In this document: piece after piece, positions 43,063 to 51,922 of the stretch | Numbering within the stretch: position 1 is the first letter of the stretch | How the letters are laid out: each line of letters begins with the position of its first letter | Origin: an uncultured Dysgonomonas sp. | GTDB taxonomy: Bacteria > Bacteroidota > Bacteroidia > Bacteroidales > Dysgonomonadaceae | DNA length: 64,000 bases | Assembly (NCBI RefSeq): GCF_900079725.1 | Contig: NZ_LT599032.1 | Span: 1,234,871-1,298,870 of the forward strand | Direction of reading: 5' to 3' | Translations under genes and position numbers: made by a program | Notes under the pieces: model-generated | Databases searched by the model: none | What the model saw: the letters and a program-made list of their open reading frames with translations, nothing else | What the model was told of the DNA's origin: nothing

Positions 43063-44160
43063 TCATTCTTTTATCGCCTCGGTAACCACCATCATTCCCG
43101 CACGCAATTTCTGCATATCTTCGGCCGATATACCTTCAAAATCGATACGGACAGGGATACGTTGCTGTATTTTCACAAAGTTTCCTGCGGAGTTATCGGT
43201 CGGCAGCATTGAGTATTTGGCTCCCGTAGCTTCTGATATCGCTGTTATCGTTCCTGTAAATGTCTTACCGCTTATAGCGTCGACCTTTATATTTACTTTC
43301 TGCCCGATGTAAATATTTTCAATCTGTTTTTCGCGGTAGTTGGCTATAATCCATTTATTGTCGTTTTTAATCAGGTTGGTTATTGTCTGTCCGGCTTGCA
43401 CCAACTGTCCGGATTCAAGGGTGCGGCGACCTACATAACCGCTATACGGAGCAATAATAGAGGTATAAGATAAATTTAGTTTAGCCATTGCCAGATCAGC
43501 TTCGCGGCGGAGTATTGTAGCCTCCGCATTTCCCTGTTTTCTTGTAGTTTCGGTAGATGTCGATTTTAATGATTCTTTTTGTCGCAGTAAAGCATTATAG
43601 TGAGCACTTTGTGCATCATATTCACTTTTTATCTGGTCGTATTGTTGCCGGGAAACCGACTCTGCATCCAACAGATTTTTATAGCGCTTCAGATCTTGCT
43701 CGGCTTTCCACAGGCGCGCTTTGGCCTCCTCTATATTTGCTTCCGAAACAGTAACATTTGCAGATGTCGTCACTATACTTGAAGATAGCACGGAAGAAGA
43801 ACTCTTGGCATCCATCAGTGCGGCTTCGGCATCCATCTCTTTTATTTTAAACTCCCTGTCGTCTACTATCAATAGGGTATCTCCTGCATTTACCCACTGG
43901 TGTTCGGTAAAACGCACCTCTTTTATATAACCGGATACACGTGAGTTGATAGGTGTTATATATTGCTCTATTGTTGCATCGTTTGTTATTTCGTAGCGGT
44001 AGTAACGGATGAAAAAAGTCACTCCCCATGCTATACCGCCCAATGCCAGCAATATACTGATGATGTTGAGTATAATATTACGTGTACGCTTTTTTTTCAG
44101 TTTACGATAAGCTTCTTTTTCCTCTTTTCTGTCAGCCAGGTTTGATTTATCTGTATCCAT
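43063..44160 (-). CDS. HlyD/EmrA-family periplasmic adaptor
   Basis: A 365-residue membrane-fusion protein. A basic N-terminus (KLKKKRTRN) precedes a single span at about 28-52. The biotinyl-lipoyl half domains flank a coiled-coil hairpin: INSRVSGYIKEVR and VDDREF before, TSIIAPYSGYVGRRTLESGQLV after. The alpha-hairpin (about 110-215) is rich in Glu, Lys and Ala. It bridges the MFS pump and the TolC-like channel. It starts 2 bases after the TolC gene's stop, so translation is coupled. Confidence 0.92.
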   Translation of the reverse strand: MDTDKSNLADRKEEKEAYRKLKKKRTRNIILNIISILLALGGIAWGVTFFIRYYRYEITNDATIEQYITPINSRVSGYIKEVRFTEHQWVNAGDTLLIVDDREFKIKEMDAEAALMDAKSSSSVLSSSIVTTSANVTVSEANIEEAKARLWKAEQDLKRYKNLLDAESVSRQQYDQIKSEYDAQSAHYNALLRQKESLKSTSTETTRKQGNAEATILRREADLAMAKLNLSYTSIIAPYSGYVGRRTLESGQLVQAGQTITNLIKNDNKWIIANYREKQIENIYIGQKVNIKVDAISGKTFTGTITAISEATGAKYSMLPTDNSAGNFVKIQQRIPVRIDFEGISAEDMQKLRAGMMVVTEAIKE

Positions 44161-44162
44161 AA

Positions 44163-45470
44163 TTATAAGTTTCCGCTAACTTTTTGTAATTGATAGTATG
44201 TATATATAGCGTTTGTTTTTGCAGCAGTAAGCTGTAACTCCGAATTCAACTGTACTGTATTTGCATCCAGCAAGTCGGTCAGTATAGCCAGCTGGTTGAA
44301 GTACCTGTTTTTTACTATCCGGTAGTTTTCATTCGATTGCTCTACAGATTTTTCCAACGCTTTTATTCTGTCCAGTGCTTCCTGATGTTTTACGAATGCC
44401 GATTTCACACCCGTACGGATATTTTGTCGTTGCTGTTCCTGTGCAAGTTCCTGCAGATGTATCTGACTTTTTGCCGCATTGGTAGCATGCTTCCTGTCAA
44501 ATAATGAAGAAATATGATACGACAGATTCAGTGTCACTCCCCATGCATTCAGATACAAATCTTGTGCAGGTGAGACATTTGGAATGGGGCGGGCCAGAGT
44601 ATTGCTTGCCTGCAACGACAATGTAGGCAGGTAATCGGCCTTTGTCAATTTCAGGTTGTTTTGGGCTAAAACAATATTCTTTTCCATAATTCTCATATCC
44701 GGATATTGTGCGTAGGCCTGATATATATAGTCGTTTTCCGGCTCTATATCGAATTGGGATAACAGCAGATCCTGATCGGGTTCAAGAATTGTATTTTCGT
44801 CCATTCCCAATACAATATCCAATTGTTGCGAAGTAAGAGAAATATTATTCTCTGTCTCTTTATATGACAATTCATAATTTGTAAGAACCAATTGGCTGCG
44901 TAAGACATCATTTGTGGTAATCATCCCCTCCTCTTTCATTTTACCTATATCCCGCAAGCGGGTTTTAGCCTCCTCGATATTCTTGGCATATACATCACGT
45001 TCTTTATACAGATTGAACAAATCGAGATATTTACCTATCAACCAGAGTTTCAGTTCCGACTTATCCTTTTGTAATGACAATTGAGCAATATCCTTTTCCA
45101 ATTCCGCTTTCTCTATGCTGTTCTTTATCCGCCCGCCCTGATATATGGGCTGAGTTGCCGCCACCTGATAATTCTGCTTCCAGTCGGGAGAGTCGGAGTG
45201 TTTCAGGAATGATAAGTCTTTATCGAGGATGGTCGGCGTACCCACATAGCCGAACAGGCCGCTGACCGAAATATCGGGTAATCGTTTATTCTTTGCCAAG
45301 CCTACCTTATCTTCCGATATCTGTGTCTTTATCACAGATGATTGTATTGCTATGCTGTTTTGCAATCCATGTTCAAACAGTTCGTTTACCGTAAGCTTGT
45401 ATGTATTCTGTGCCGTAAGCGATGATGTGTATATTGATGTAGCCAATAATATGTATAGTGTTGTTTTCAC
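44163..45470 (-). CDS. TolC-family outer-membrane efflux channel
   Basis: A 435-residue protein with a signal peptide cut after about residue 20 (SLTAQ). Two structural repeats of long helices and short strands are visible, each with the NxxL-type pattern (YKLTVNELFEHGLQNS near the start; YPDMRIMEKNIVLAQNNLKLTKADYLP in the middle). The end ATNAIYTYYQLQKVSGNL resembles other OEP proteins. It forms the outer-membrane exit duct for the downstream adaptor and MFS pump. It begins directly after the MarR gene's stop. Confidence 0.92.
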   Translation of the reverse strand: MKTTLYILLATSIYTSSLTAQNTYKLTVNELFEHGLQNSIAIQSSVIKTQISEDKVGLAKNKRLPDISVSGLFGYVGTPTILDKDLSFLKHSDSPDWKQNYQVAATQPIYQGGRIKNSIEKAELEKDIAQLSLQKDKSELKLWLIGKYLDLFNLYKERDVYAKNIEEAKTRLRDIGKMKEEGMITTNDVLRSQLVLTNYELSYKETENNISLTSQQLDIVLGMDENTILEPDQDLLLSQFDIEPENDYIYQAYAQYPDMRIMEKNIVLAQNNLKLTKADYLPTLSLQASNTLARPIPNVSPAQDLYLNAWGVTLNLSYHISSLFDRKHATNAAKSQIHLQELAQEQQRQNIRTGVKSAFVKHQEALDRIKALEKSVEQSNENYRIVKNRYFNQLAILTDLLDANTVQLNSELQLTAAKTNAIYTYYQLQKVSGNL

Positions 45471-45899
45471 TTATCTTTCCTTATTAATATCCGTAAATTC
45501 CTTCATATATTCTATGCATAGTTGTATATGTTCCGGATTAACATTTTCTTCCAGTTTTACATATACATCGTCTATTATCTTCCTTATTTCGGCATGTAGC
45601 TTTTCTCCTTTAGCCGTTAATAGGACAAGTTTGTTGCGCTTATCGGACGAATCTTCTTCTCGCGTAACCAGTCCCCTTTTTTCCATATTCTTTATCAGAT
45701 AGGAAAGACTTGATTTGTCCTTATACGTCAGATTTGCCAGTTCCTGTTGATTGACTTTACTATCGACTTTGTCCAAACACCTCAATATATGCAACATTTC
45801 GAATGTTACATATATATTATGTTCGCGCATTTCTCTATGGATTATCTGACGGTAGAAAGACTGAGTCTGCAATATTGTTTGTACAAAAGTTTGCATCAT
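45471..45899 (-). CDS. MarR-family repressor of the efflux operon
   Basis: A 142-residue winged-helix dimer. Recognition helix region VNQQELANLTYKDKSSLSYLIKNMEKRGLV, wing REEDSSDKRNKLVLLT, and flanking dimer helices are all in place. It is the first gene of the efflux operon, with no gap before the TolC gene. A perfect 7-bp dyad at 45940-45961 sits between the -7 element and the upstream promoter region, so autorepression with relief by a pump substrate is the expected control. Confidence 0.92.
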   Translation of the reverse strand: MMQTFVQTILQTQSFYRQIIHREMREHNIYVTFEMLHILRCLDKVDSKVNQQELANLTYKDKSSLSYLIKNMEKRGLVTREEDSSDKRNKLVLLTAKGEKLHAEIRKIIDDVYVKLEENVNPEHIQLCIEYMKEFTDINKER

Positions 45900-45921
45900 A
45901 TCTCTTCAGTTTTTTCGTATG

Positions 45922-45961
45922 CAAAGATATAACAAAATAATTAGTTGAATGTTTAACTAAT
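45922..45961 (-). promoter_or_regulatory. Efflux operon promoter with MarR operator
   Basis: On the minus strand TATCTTTG (45922-45929) is the -7 element, giving a start near 45915 and a leader of about 16 bases. The dyad ATTAGTT-N8-AACTAAT (45940-45961) covers the spacer and -33 area, so a bound MarR dimer would block polymerase. Confidence 0.7.
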
Positions 45962-46352
45962 ATACATTTTTATGCTTATTATAAAATAATATTGCGGCAG
46001 ATGTTGGTGATATTTACCGATACAATATTGAGTTTTAATGTTGGATTGTTTTCTACTACGCGCAATCAAAGATTGCTTGTGCTCCTTTTGGGCAATGCAA
46101 AAAGTGAGGACAAGCCCGGCAAGGCCCGACAGTAATGAACTAAAATTTTTGAAAATAGATTAAGTGAAGAGTTATGCATAGAAAAAAGAACATAAAAAAC
46201 AACGGATAATAAATATAAAGTAATTCATCAGATTCTTCTTTACATGAAGATTAACCGTTACGTCATCGAAAAGACACAGAAATGTCTTATCTTTGGAATA
46301 ATTAATAATAAAACTTTGTGACAGAATAATCACTTCGCAATCTAAAGAAATA
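45962..46352. other. Gap between efflux operon and mgsA
   Basis: Largely featureless. It contains a small dyad GCAATC-AAA-GATTGC (46062-46076), a GC-richer patch GGACAAGCCCGGCAAGGCCCGAC (46111-46133) unlike its surroundings, and the mgsA promoter TATCTTTG (46288-46295) abutted by the dyad AAGACA-N6-TGTCTT (46271-46288), a possible operator. No gene was found. Confidence 0.5.
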
Positions 46353-46838
46353 ATGAATATGAAGAAAAGACTTACAATAGCTTTGGTGGCACATGATCAC
46401 CGCAAAGCGGATATGGTAGAATGGTGTTATTACAACTCTGATTTTCTGGCAAAACATCACTTGGTATGTACAGGAACCACCGGAACCCTGATAAAAGAGG
46501 CGTTCGAGGAAAAGGGGATACATGCGGAGATCACCCGTATGAATTCAGGGCCTATGGGGGGAGATGCGGAGATAGCCGCTATGGTCGTGCGACACGAAGT
46601 AGACATGGCTATTTTCCTTATCGACGACCTGAACCCGCAACCGCACGAGGCAGACATCATGATGTTGCTGCGCCAGTGCCGTGTACACAATGTGCCTATC
46701 GCATGTAACCGTTACAGTGCCGACCTGATGCTAACAAGTACTTTGTGGGACAATGACGATTACAAGCCTACAAGTCCGAGATACGAAAATTTCGACAGGG
46801 CTAATTTTGATGCCAGTTTCAGAAGATTAAAAGAGTAA
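46353..46838 (+). CDS. mgsA: Methylglyoxal synthase
   Basis: A 161-residue homohexameric-type enzyme converting dihydroxyacetone phosphate to methylglyoxal and phosphate, a bypass used when sugar phosphates pile up. The N-terminal LVAHDHRKADMVEW holds the substrate His/Asp/Lys, TGTTGTL binds phosphate, and SGPMGGDAEIAAM contains the catalytic Asp. DDLNPQPHEADIMMLLR and NVPIACN follow. ATG 46353 is used, but the Met two codons later is equally possible. The promoter is 58 bases upstream. It is expected to be under carbon or stress control. Confidence 0.93.
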   Translation: MNMKKRLTIALVAHDHRKADMVEWCYYNSDFLAKHHLVCTGTTGTLIKEAFEEKGIHAEITRMNSGPMGGDAEIAAMVVRHEVDMAIFLIDDLNPQPHEADIMMLLRQCRVHNVPIACNRYSADLMLTSTLWDNDDYKPTSPRYENFDRANFDASFRRLKE

Positions 46839-46918
46839 AAATAATTAATAATGAAGAATTAATAATTAAGAATGCTTATCAATTCATAGTTCTTCATTTT
46901 TAATTCTTAATTATTTAG
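46839..46918. repeat. AT-rich inverted word tract between mgsA and SUI1 gene
   Basis: AAATAATTAATAATGAAGAA (46839-46858) and TTCTTCATTTTTAATTCTTAATTATTT (46890-46916) are imperfect inverted repeats, a potential hairpin of about 20 AU pairs. A related tract is at 43026-43061. Confidence 0.55.
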
Positions 46919-46921
46919 ATT

Positions 46922-47260
46922 ATGAGCGACTGGAAAGACCGTCTGAATGTGGTATATTCTACCAATCCGGACTTTAAATATGAAAAAGAAGGCGAAGAAG
47001 AGCAGGATACTTTGCCAAAAGAGAAACAGGCTTTGCGTATCTCTCTGGATAAACGAAACCGGAAGGGAAAAGCCGTTACCCTGATCACGGGATTTATCGG
47101 CACCACCGAAGATATGGAAGTGCTTGGTAAGCTATTGAAAGTAAAATGTGGCGTAGGAGGTTCTGCCAAAGACGGTGAAATCATCATACAAGGCGATTTC
47201 AGAAACAAAATACTGGAACTCCTGCAAAAGGAAGGATATGCCAAAGCACGCATTATTTGA
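46922..47260 (+). CDS. SUI1/YciH-family translation initiation factor homologue
   Basis: A 112-residue protein. The C-terminal two thirds (about 40-110) match the eIF1/SUI1 fold: KAVTLITGFIGTTEDMEVL, LLKVKCGVGGSAKDGEIIIQGD, and a closing helix. The N-terminal 35 residues are charged and probably disordered. Bacterial YciH proteins bind the 30S subunit and can influence start-codon selection, which could matter in a phylum with SD-independent initiation; its role here is not established. The stop overlaps the start of the helicase gene by 23 bases. Confidence 0.9.
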   Translation: MSDWKDRLNVVYSTNPDFKYEKEGEEEQDTLPKEKQALRISLDKRNRKGKAVTLITGFIGTTEDMEVLGKLLKVKCGVGGSAKDGEIIIQGDFRNKILELLQKEGYAKARII

Positions 47261-50200
47261 CGATGAAATAAATCTGCATGTATATAAAGCGTCGGCAGGC
47301 TCGGGTAAAACACACCGCCTGACCGCCGAGTATCTGTGCCTGTTATTTTCATCACCTTTTGCCTACCGGCACATATTGGCTGTGACCTTCACCAATAAGG
47401 CTACGGACGAAATGAAAAGGCGTATCATCGCCGAACTGGCAAATCTGGCACTAGGCCGCAACTCTGACTACATCGTACTATTGACCGATGAATACAGCTT
47501 CAGCGAAGAGCAACTGAGAAAAGAAGCATATGATGTACTTGTACGCATCCTGCACGATTATTCAGCCTTTTCGGTAAGCACCATCGACAAATTTTTCCAG
47601 CAAACCATGCGAGCCTTTACACGCGAAATAGGGTTAGGCGGAGGATACAACGTGGAGTTGGATACCGACAAAATATTGGGTGAAGCCATCGACTCCATGC
47701 TTTACGATCTGGAAAGCAAAGATAATAAACTGCTACTGGACTGGCTCATTCGTTTTTCGGAAGAAAAAGTAGAGAATGGCGAAACGTGGAATATCCGCAA
47801 TGACATACAATCACTGTCGAAAGAGATATTTAAAGAAAGTTTTAAAACATACAGCAATCAGGTACAGGAAAATATTTCCGACAAGCAGCTAATGGCTGAT
47901 TACAAGGAGATGCTTTTCGCCATCATCCAAACCTTTGAAAAGACTTCACAAGAGACAGGCGAAAAAGCACTGAATATAATGACCCGTTACGGACTGAAAC
48001 CGGAAGATTTTAAAGGAGGGTCGCGTTCTCCCTTCTTCTCATTCCTGAAATGGGCAAACGGCGCGATAGACGAGCCTACCGCTACATTCCGCGCAATGGC
48101 CGATGAAGTATCCGGCTGGTACACGGCAAAAACCGGAGCGGAGATCAGAAACAAAATAGAAGACGCATACCCGGAACTGAACGTTTGCGTCTACGATATA
48201 ATAAACCATTACGACAATTCACGTACCTATCAGACGGCATATGAAATAAACCGCTATTTTTTCACACTTGGGATACTGGGCGATGTGGATAAAAAAATAC
48301 GGGAGTACGCTGCGGAAAACAATGTCATGCTGATTTCGGATACTACCGAATTACTTAACCGTATCATAGAGGGAAATGAATCACCGTTTATCTACGAAAA
48401 GGTGGGATTGCGCGTCAATAACTATATGATAGACGAGTTTCAGGATACATCAGGCATGCAATGGCAAAACTTCCTGCCACTTGTACGTGACAGCCTGAGC
48501 GGAGGTAATAAGAATTTCATTGTAGGGGATGTAAAACAGAGCATTTACCGCTGGCGGAACTCGGACTGGAAACTGCTGGATGAACAACTCGACAAGGATT
48601 TCATCAATGAAGGCATTAATCACGAAACACTCGGTACCAACTGGCGTAGTTCGTACAATGTAATCGCATTCAATAATGCCATTTTTACTATCGGTGCAAG
48701 TTTGTTGCAGGATACATACAACAAGCCTCTACAAGACACGGATGATGAGCGATTACAACCTTTTTTCTCCCGTATAACCAAGGCATATAACGAATTATAC
48801 CAGGAAATCCCGGAGAGCCACAAAAGCAATAAAGGGCGTGTCAAAGTAGAGTTTATAGATACCGATGAACATGTGTGGCAAGATTATGCCCTACAACAGT
48901 TACCGGAACAAATAGAAGAGCTGCAGGACAGGGGCTATAAGCTGAAAGACATCGCGATCCTCGTTCGCACGAAAAAGGAGGGTGCAGATGTAGCCAACCG
49001 CCTGCTGGAATATAAAAGCGAACACAGAGATACAAAATACCGGTACGATATCATTTCCGATGAAGCATTGTTTGTTGGCAACTCGAAAAGCATAAAGCTG
49101 ATTATCGCCTTGCTGAAATACCTACATAACCCTCTGGATTCTTCACTAAAGGCTCTGGCTGTCTATGAATATTTCAAGTACAGCAACCAGCTAAGTGCAG
49201 AAGAAGCCCTGTTGAAATATTTTTCGACAAAAGATGATTTGCCCGAAGAGGTTAAGAACAAACTGAACCGTATCAGGGAACTTCCTCTATATGAGATGAC
49301 GGAAGAGATGTTTGAATTGTTCCGCAGCGCAATGGAAGACAACGAACAGATTTACATACAATCATTCCTCGATATGGTGCTCGATTTCACCATCCGCAAC
49401 TCGTCAGACCTCGATGCATTCCTTAAATGGTGGGACGAAACAGGTGTAAGCAAGACTATATTTACTCCCGACGGGCAGGACGCTATCCGTATCATGACCA
49501 TACACAAATCGAAAGGGCTGGAATTTAAAGTAGTACTCATCCCTTTTTGCAATTGGGAGATAGACCATAAGCTGACAACTATACTGTGGTGCCATCCGCA
49601 AGCCGAACCATTCGACAGATTGCACCTCGTACCCGTAAAGTATTCGCAGAAACTGAAAAATACAATCTTCGACTATGAATATTTCGATGAACGCCTGCAT
49701 GCGTTTATAGATAATATAAATGTGTTGTATGTGGCTTTCACCCGTGCTGAAAATGAACTGATCGTTTTTGCACCACGCCCGAAAAAAGATGAGGTAAGTA
49801 ACATTTCCTCCTTACTATGGGCTTGCGTAAACACCACTCCTACCCTGTTATCTGATAAGCCGACATACATTGACTTGTCTCAATATCTGGATGAAGAAAA
49901 AGGTATATTTGAAATAAATAAAATGTATTCTCCCGTAAAAAAGGAGAAAAAGTCGCCTGTCGAGGAAATAAATATAGATAGCTTGTCGGGTACACCATAT
50001 GATGAACGGGTAAAGCTACTCTTAAAAAATAAATACTATTTCTCAGATTCAGGACAGCGCGACTATGGTACCCTGATGCATGAAATAGTAAGTAAGGTAC
50101 AAACTGTAGAGGATATCGAAAATGCAGTGGAAGAATATCATATTTCGGGCGATATAACTCTGGAACAAAAAAAATCAGTAATTGAATTACTTCACAATTA

Positions 50201-50477
50201 CTTGTCTGATCCAATAGTTTCTGTCTGGTATTCCGGTGAATATAAAGTGCTGAACGAAGTCCAGATATTACAACCAAAAGGTACATTCAGCCGCCCCGAC
50301 CGTGTAATGATAAAAGAGGATGAAGTCATTGTCATAGATTATAAGTTTGGTGAAAAAGAGGATAGAAAATATATCCGTCAGGTAAAATATTATGTAGAAC
50401 AGATAAAAAAAATGGGATATACGGATGTAAAAGGCTATATTTGTTATCTTACACTGAAGAAGACAGTAGAAATCTAA
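47238..50477 (+). CDS. AddA/RecB-like UvrD helicase with C-terminal nuclease
   Basis: A protein of 1079 residues from ATG 47238. An in-frame ATG at 47175 would add 21 residues without similarity to the family. SF1A helicase motifs: Walker A KASAGSGKT (17-25), TFTNKATDEMK, IDEFQDTS, VGDVKQSIYRWR, GTNWRSS, TIHKSKGLEF and VAFTRAENEL. The C-terminal RecB-type nuclease has GTLMHEI, RPDR (D1021), IDYK (D1034 and K1036) and Q1048-x3-Y1052. It should process double-strand breaks for RecA loading as the AddA half of AddAB. The AddB partner, often adjacent in relatives, is not here. It is coupled to the SUI1-like gene by a 23-base overlap. Confidence 0.9.
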   Translation: MPKHALFDDEINLHVYKASAGSGKTHRLTAEYLCLLFSSPFAYRHILAVTFTNKATDEMKRRIIAELANLALGRNSDYIVLLTDEYSFSEEQLRKEAYDVLVRILHDYSAFSVSTIDKFFQQTMRAFTREIGLGGGYNVELDTDKILGEAIDSMLYDLESKDNKLLLDWLIRFSEEKVENGETWNIRNDIQSLSKEIFKESFKTYSNQVQENISDKQLMADYKEMLFAIIQTFEKTSQETGEKALNIMTRYGLKPEDFKGGSRSPFFSFLKWANGAIDEPTATFRAMADEVSGWYTAKTGAEIRNKIEDAYPELNVCVYDIINHYDNSRTYQTAYEINRYFFTLGILGDVDKKIREYAAENNVMLISDTTELLNRIIEGNESPFIYEKVGLRVNNYMIDEFQDTSGMQWQNFLPLVRDSLSGGNKNFIVGDVKQSIYRWRNSDWKLLDEQLDKDFINEGINHETLGTNWRSSYNVIAFNNAIFTIGASLLQDTYNKPLQDTDDERLQPFFSRITKAYNELYQEIPESHKSNKGRVKVEFIDTDEHVWQDYALQQLPEQIEELQDRGYKLKDIAILVRTKKEGADVANRLLEYKSEHRDTKYRYDIISDEALFVGNSKSIKLIIALLKYLHNPLDSSLKALAVYEYFKYSNQLSAEEALLKYFSTKDDLPEEVKNKLNRIRELPLYEMTEEMFELFRSAMEDNEQIYIQSFLDMVLDFTIRNSSDLDAFLKWWDETGVSKTIFTPDGQDAIRIMTIHKSKGLEFKVVLIPFCNWEIDHKLTTILWCHPQAEPFDRLHLVPVKYSQKLKNTIFDYEYFDERLHAFIDNINVLYVAFTRAENELIVFAPRPKKDEVSNISSLLWACVNTTPTLLSDKPTYIDLSQYLDEEKGIFEINKMYSPVKKEKKSPVEEINIDSLSGTPYDERVKLLLKNKYYFSDSGQRDYGTLMHEIVSKVQTVEDIENAVEEYHISGDITLEQKKSVIELLHNYLSDPIVSVWYSGEYKVLNEVQILQPKGTFSRPDRVMIKEDEVIVIDYKFGEKEDRKYIRQVKYYVEQIKKMGYTDVKGYICYLTLKKTVEI

Positions 50478-50504
50478 CGCTAATAAAAATCGAATACAAT
50501 ATAT

Positions 50505-51119
50505 ATGAAGTTATTTAAATTTACTTTTATTATATCTATATCTCTGGCCATCGGCTTAATATCGTGTAACAATAAGAATAAACAAACTAGTGAGCCTACA
50601 CCCTCAGATAAGGGCTTCAATGATGAAGAAATCGCCAACAATTTCGATCTGAATAAAGGCTTGCTAATAGACCTGATGATGGACATTCCCTCGGCAGTCT
50701 ACACAGTAGAAGGTAAAGGCCAATACTCTATACTGTATGTTCCAAAAACAGATGAAGGTATACTAAAATATAAAGACTTCGAGAAAAAGAATAATATACA
50801 ACTGATCAAAGATTCGCTCGGAAATCTCTTCTATGATGATGAAACAGCGAAAAATATAGATGAGATACTACGAAAAGATTTAGACATTAAAGACTTCTGT
50901 CTGTTTGGCCGTTATATACCTGCTCAATATCTGATCGCCGACACGTTATCAGCCAAAGGCGACTATAGTGTAACCATACCGTACGAAATGCTTATATACA
51001 AACGTGAAGGCCAAAAATGGAGCCAGTTGAAGCAGGTAGTTGTATCGGACATTATGAATTACGATTATTACGAGACACTAAGTACTTATCAGAAATTGAT
51101 GGAGAACAAAGAGGACTAG
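50505..51119 (+). CDS. Lipoprotein of unknown function
   Basis: A 204-residue lipoprotein. The signal peptide runs to Cys21 (GLISC), followed by a polar NNKNKQTSEPTPSDKG linker that lacks the acidic surface-export motif, so the periplasmic side is more likely. The body alternates helix and strand, with LLIDLMMDIPSAVYTVEGKGQYS and YIPAQYLIADTLSAKGDYS. No family was recognised. It begins 28 bases after the helicase-nuclease gene and may share its transcript. The next gene is convergent, 8 bases away. Confidence 0.75.
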   Translation: MKLFKFTFIISISLAIGLISCNNKNKQTSEPTPSDKGFNDEEIANNFDLNKGLLIDLMMDIPSAVYTVEGKGQYSILYVPKTDEGILKYKDFEKKNNIQLIKDSLGNLFYDDETAKNIDEILRKDLDIKDFCLFGRYIPAQYLIADTLSAKGDYSVTIPYEMLIYKREGQKWSQLKQVVVSDIMNYDYYETLSTYQKLMENKED

Positions 51120-51127
51120 TACTACAC

Positions 51128-51883
51128 TCAATATATTTCTCCTTTTACTAAATCGACAAAAAGTTCTGACAATTTCTGACTGACAGCTCCGGCATACACC
51201 TTGCCTTTTTCTGCGGTAGACTTCTTCGGATTCCCTATACCCGTATCATATGACACCTGCGCCCAATTTCGCGGAGTCCATCCCGTACCATCACGTAATG
51301 TTTCGGGTTTGAACGGAGTATAAGCCCCGTCTCCCGCCAGAGATAAGTTCACAAGTTCGGGATAGTAATGCATCATTACCGAAGTTTCCATCTCTCCGGC
51401 ATGGTCGTCTCTTTCTTCAAAATATCCGGCCTGAGGCAAGATTGCAAACCAATCACTTACTACAATCAGAAAATGAGGATAATCGACAGCAAGATCACGG
51501 ATCATATTTTTAAAACTATTGCCACCGTGGCCATTCACTATAACCAACGTATATATCCCCTGACAATCGAGAGAAGCGACAATATCGGTCAGTATACCCT
51601 TTTGCGTTTCGTACCGGCCATGCAGGCAAAAAGGAAGCTCGCGCTGCCCCGGATTCTGTGAGCCCAGCGTAATCGGAGGCAACACCATACCTTTTATCTT
51701 TTGCGAATCATATGCCTTTATTACAGCGTCTACTGATATACCATGTGCCAGATAACAATCGGTGATATATGGTAAATGATAGTTGTGTGGTTCGGTTGCT
51801 CCCCATGGAAGAACAGCAAAATCATATGTCTGCCCTTTGGTATCATTATATATAGCAGTAAGGATATCGAACGAAGGATTCAT
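51128..51883 (-). CDS. Creatininase-family amidohydrolase
   Basis: A 251-residue metal-dependent amidohydrolase. Metal ligands sit in LPWGATEPHNYHLPYITD (E31, H36 and D42), VNGHGGNS, and HAGEMETSVM. The family includes creatininase, ArfB of riboflavin/F420 synthesis and the mycofactocin protease MftE. None of those pathways is visible here, and the Bacteroidales members are uncharacterised. It is monocistronic with -7 element TAGCTTTG at 51915-51922. Confidence 0.88.
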   Translation of the reverse strand: MNPSFDILTAIYNDTKGQTYDFAVLPWGATEPHNYHLPYITDCYLAHGISVDAVIKAYDSQKIKGMVLPPITLGSQNPGQRELPFCLHGRYETQKGILTDIVASLDCQGIYTLVIVNGHGGNSFKNMIRDLAVDYPHFLIVVSDWFAILPQAGYFEERDDHAGEMETSVMMHYYPELVNLSLAGDGAYTPFKPETLRDGTGWTPRNWAQVSYDTGIGNPKKSTAEKGKVYAGAVSQKLSELFVDLVKGEIY

Positions 51884-51914
51884 GTATTTCAGTTTTTAGG
51901 ATAAATAAGAATAG

Positions 51915-51922
51915 CAAAGCTA
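51915..51922 (-). promoter_or_regulatory. -7 promoter element of creatininase-family gene
   Basis: TAGCTTTG on the minus strand, 32 bases before the start codon. Confidence 0.5.

Noticed and set aside
46062-46133. GC-richer patch before mgsA as tRNA or other RNA gene
   Set aside because: No cloverleaf or known RNA core can be drawn; only a 6-bp dyad is present.
47175-47237. Upstream ATG for the AddA-like gene
   Set aside because: The 21 extra residues are the SUI1-like gene read in another frame and do not resemble helicase N-termini, which start just before the Walker A loop.
51128-51883. Creatininase-family gene as mycofactocin protease MftE
   Set aside because: No mycofactocin radical-SAM or precursor genes are in the window; only the broad family can be claimed.
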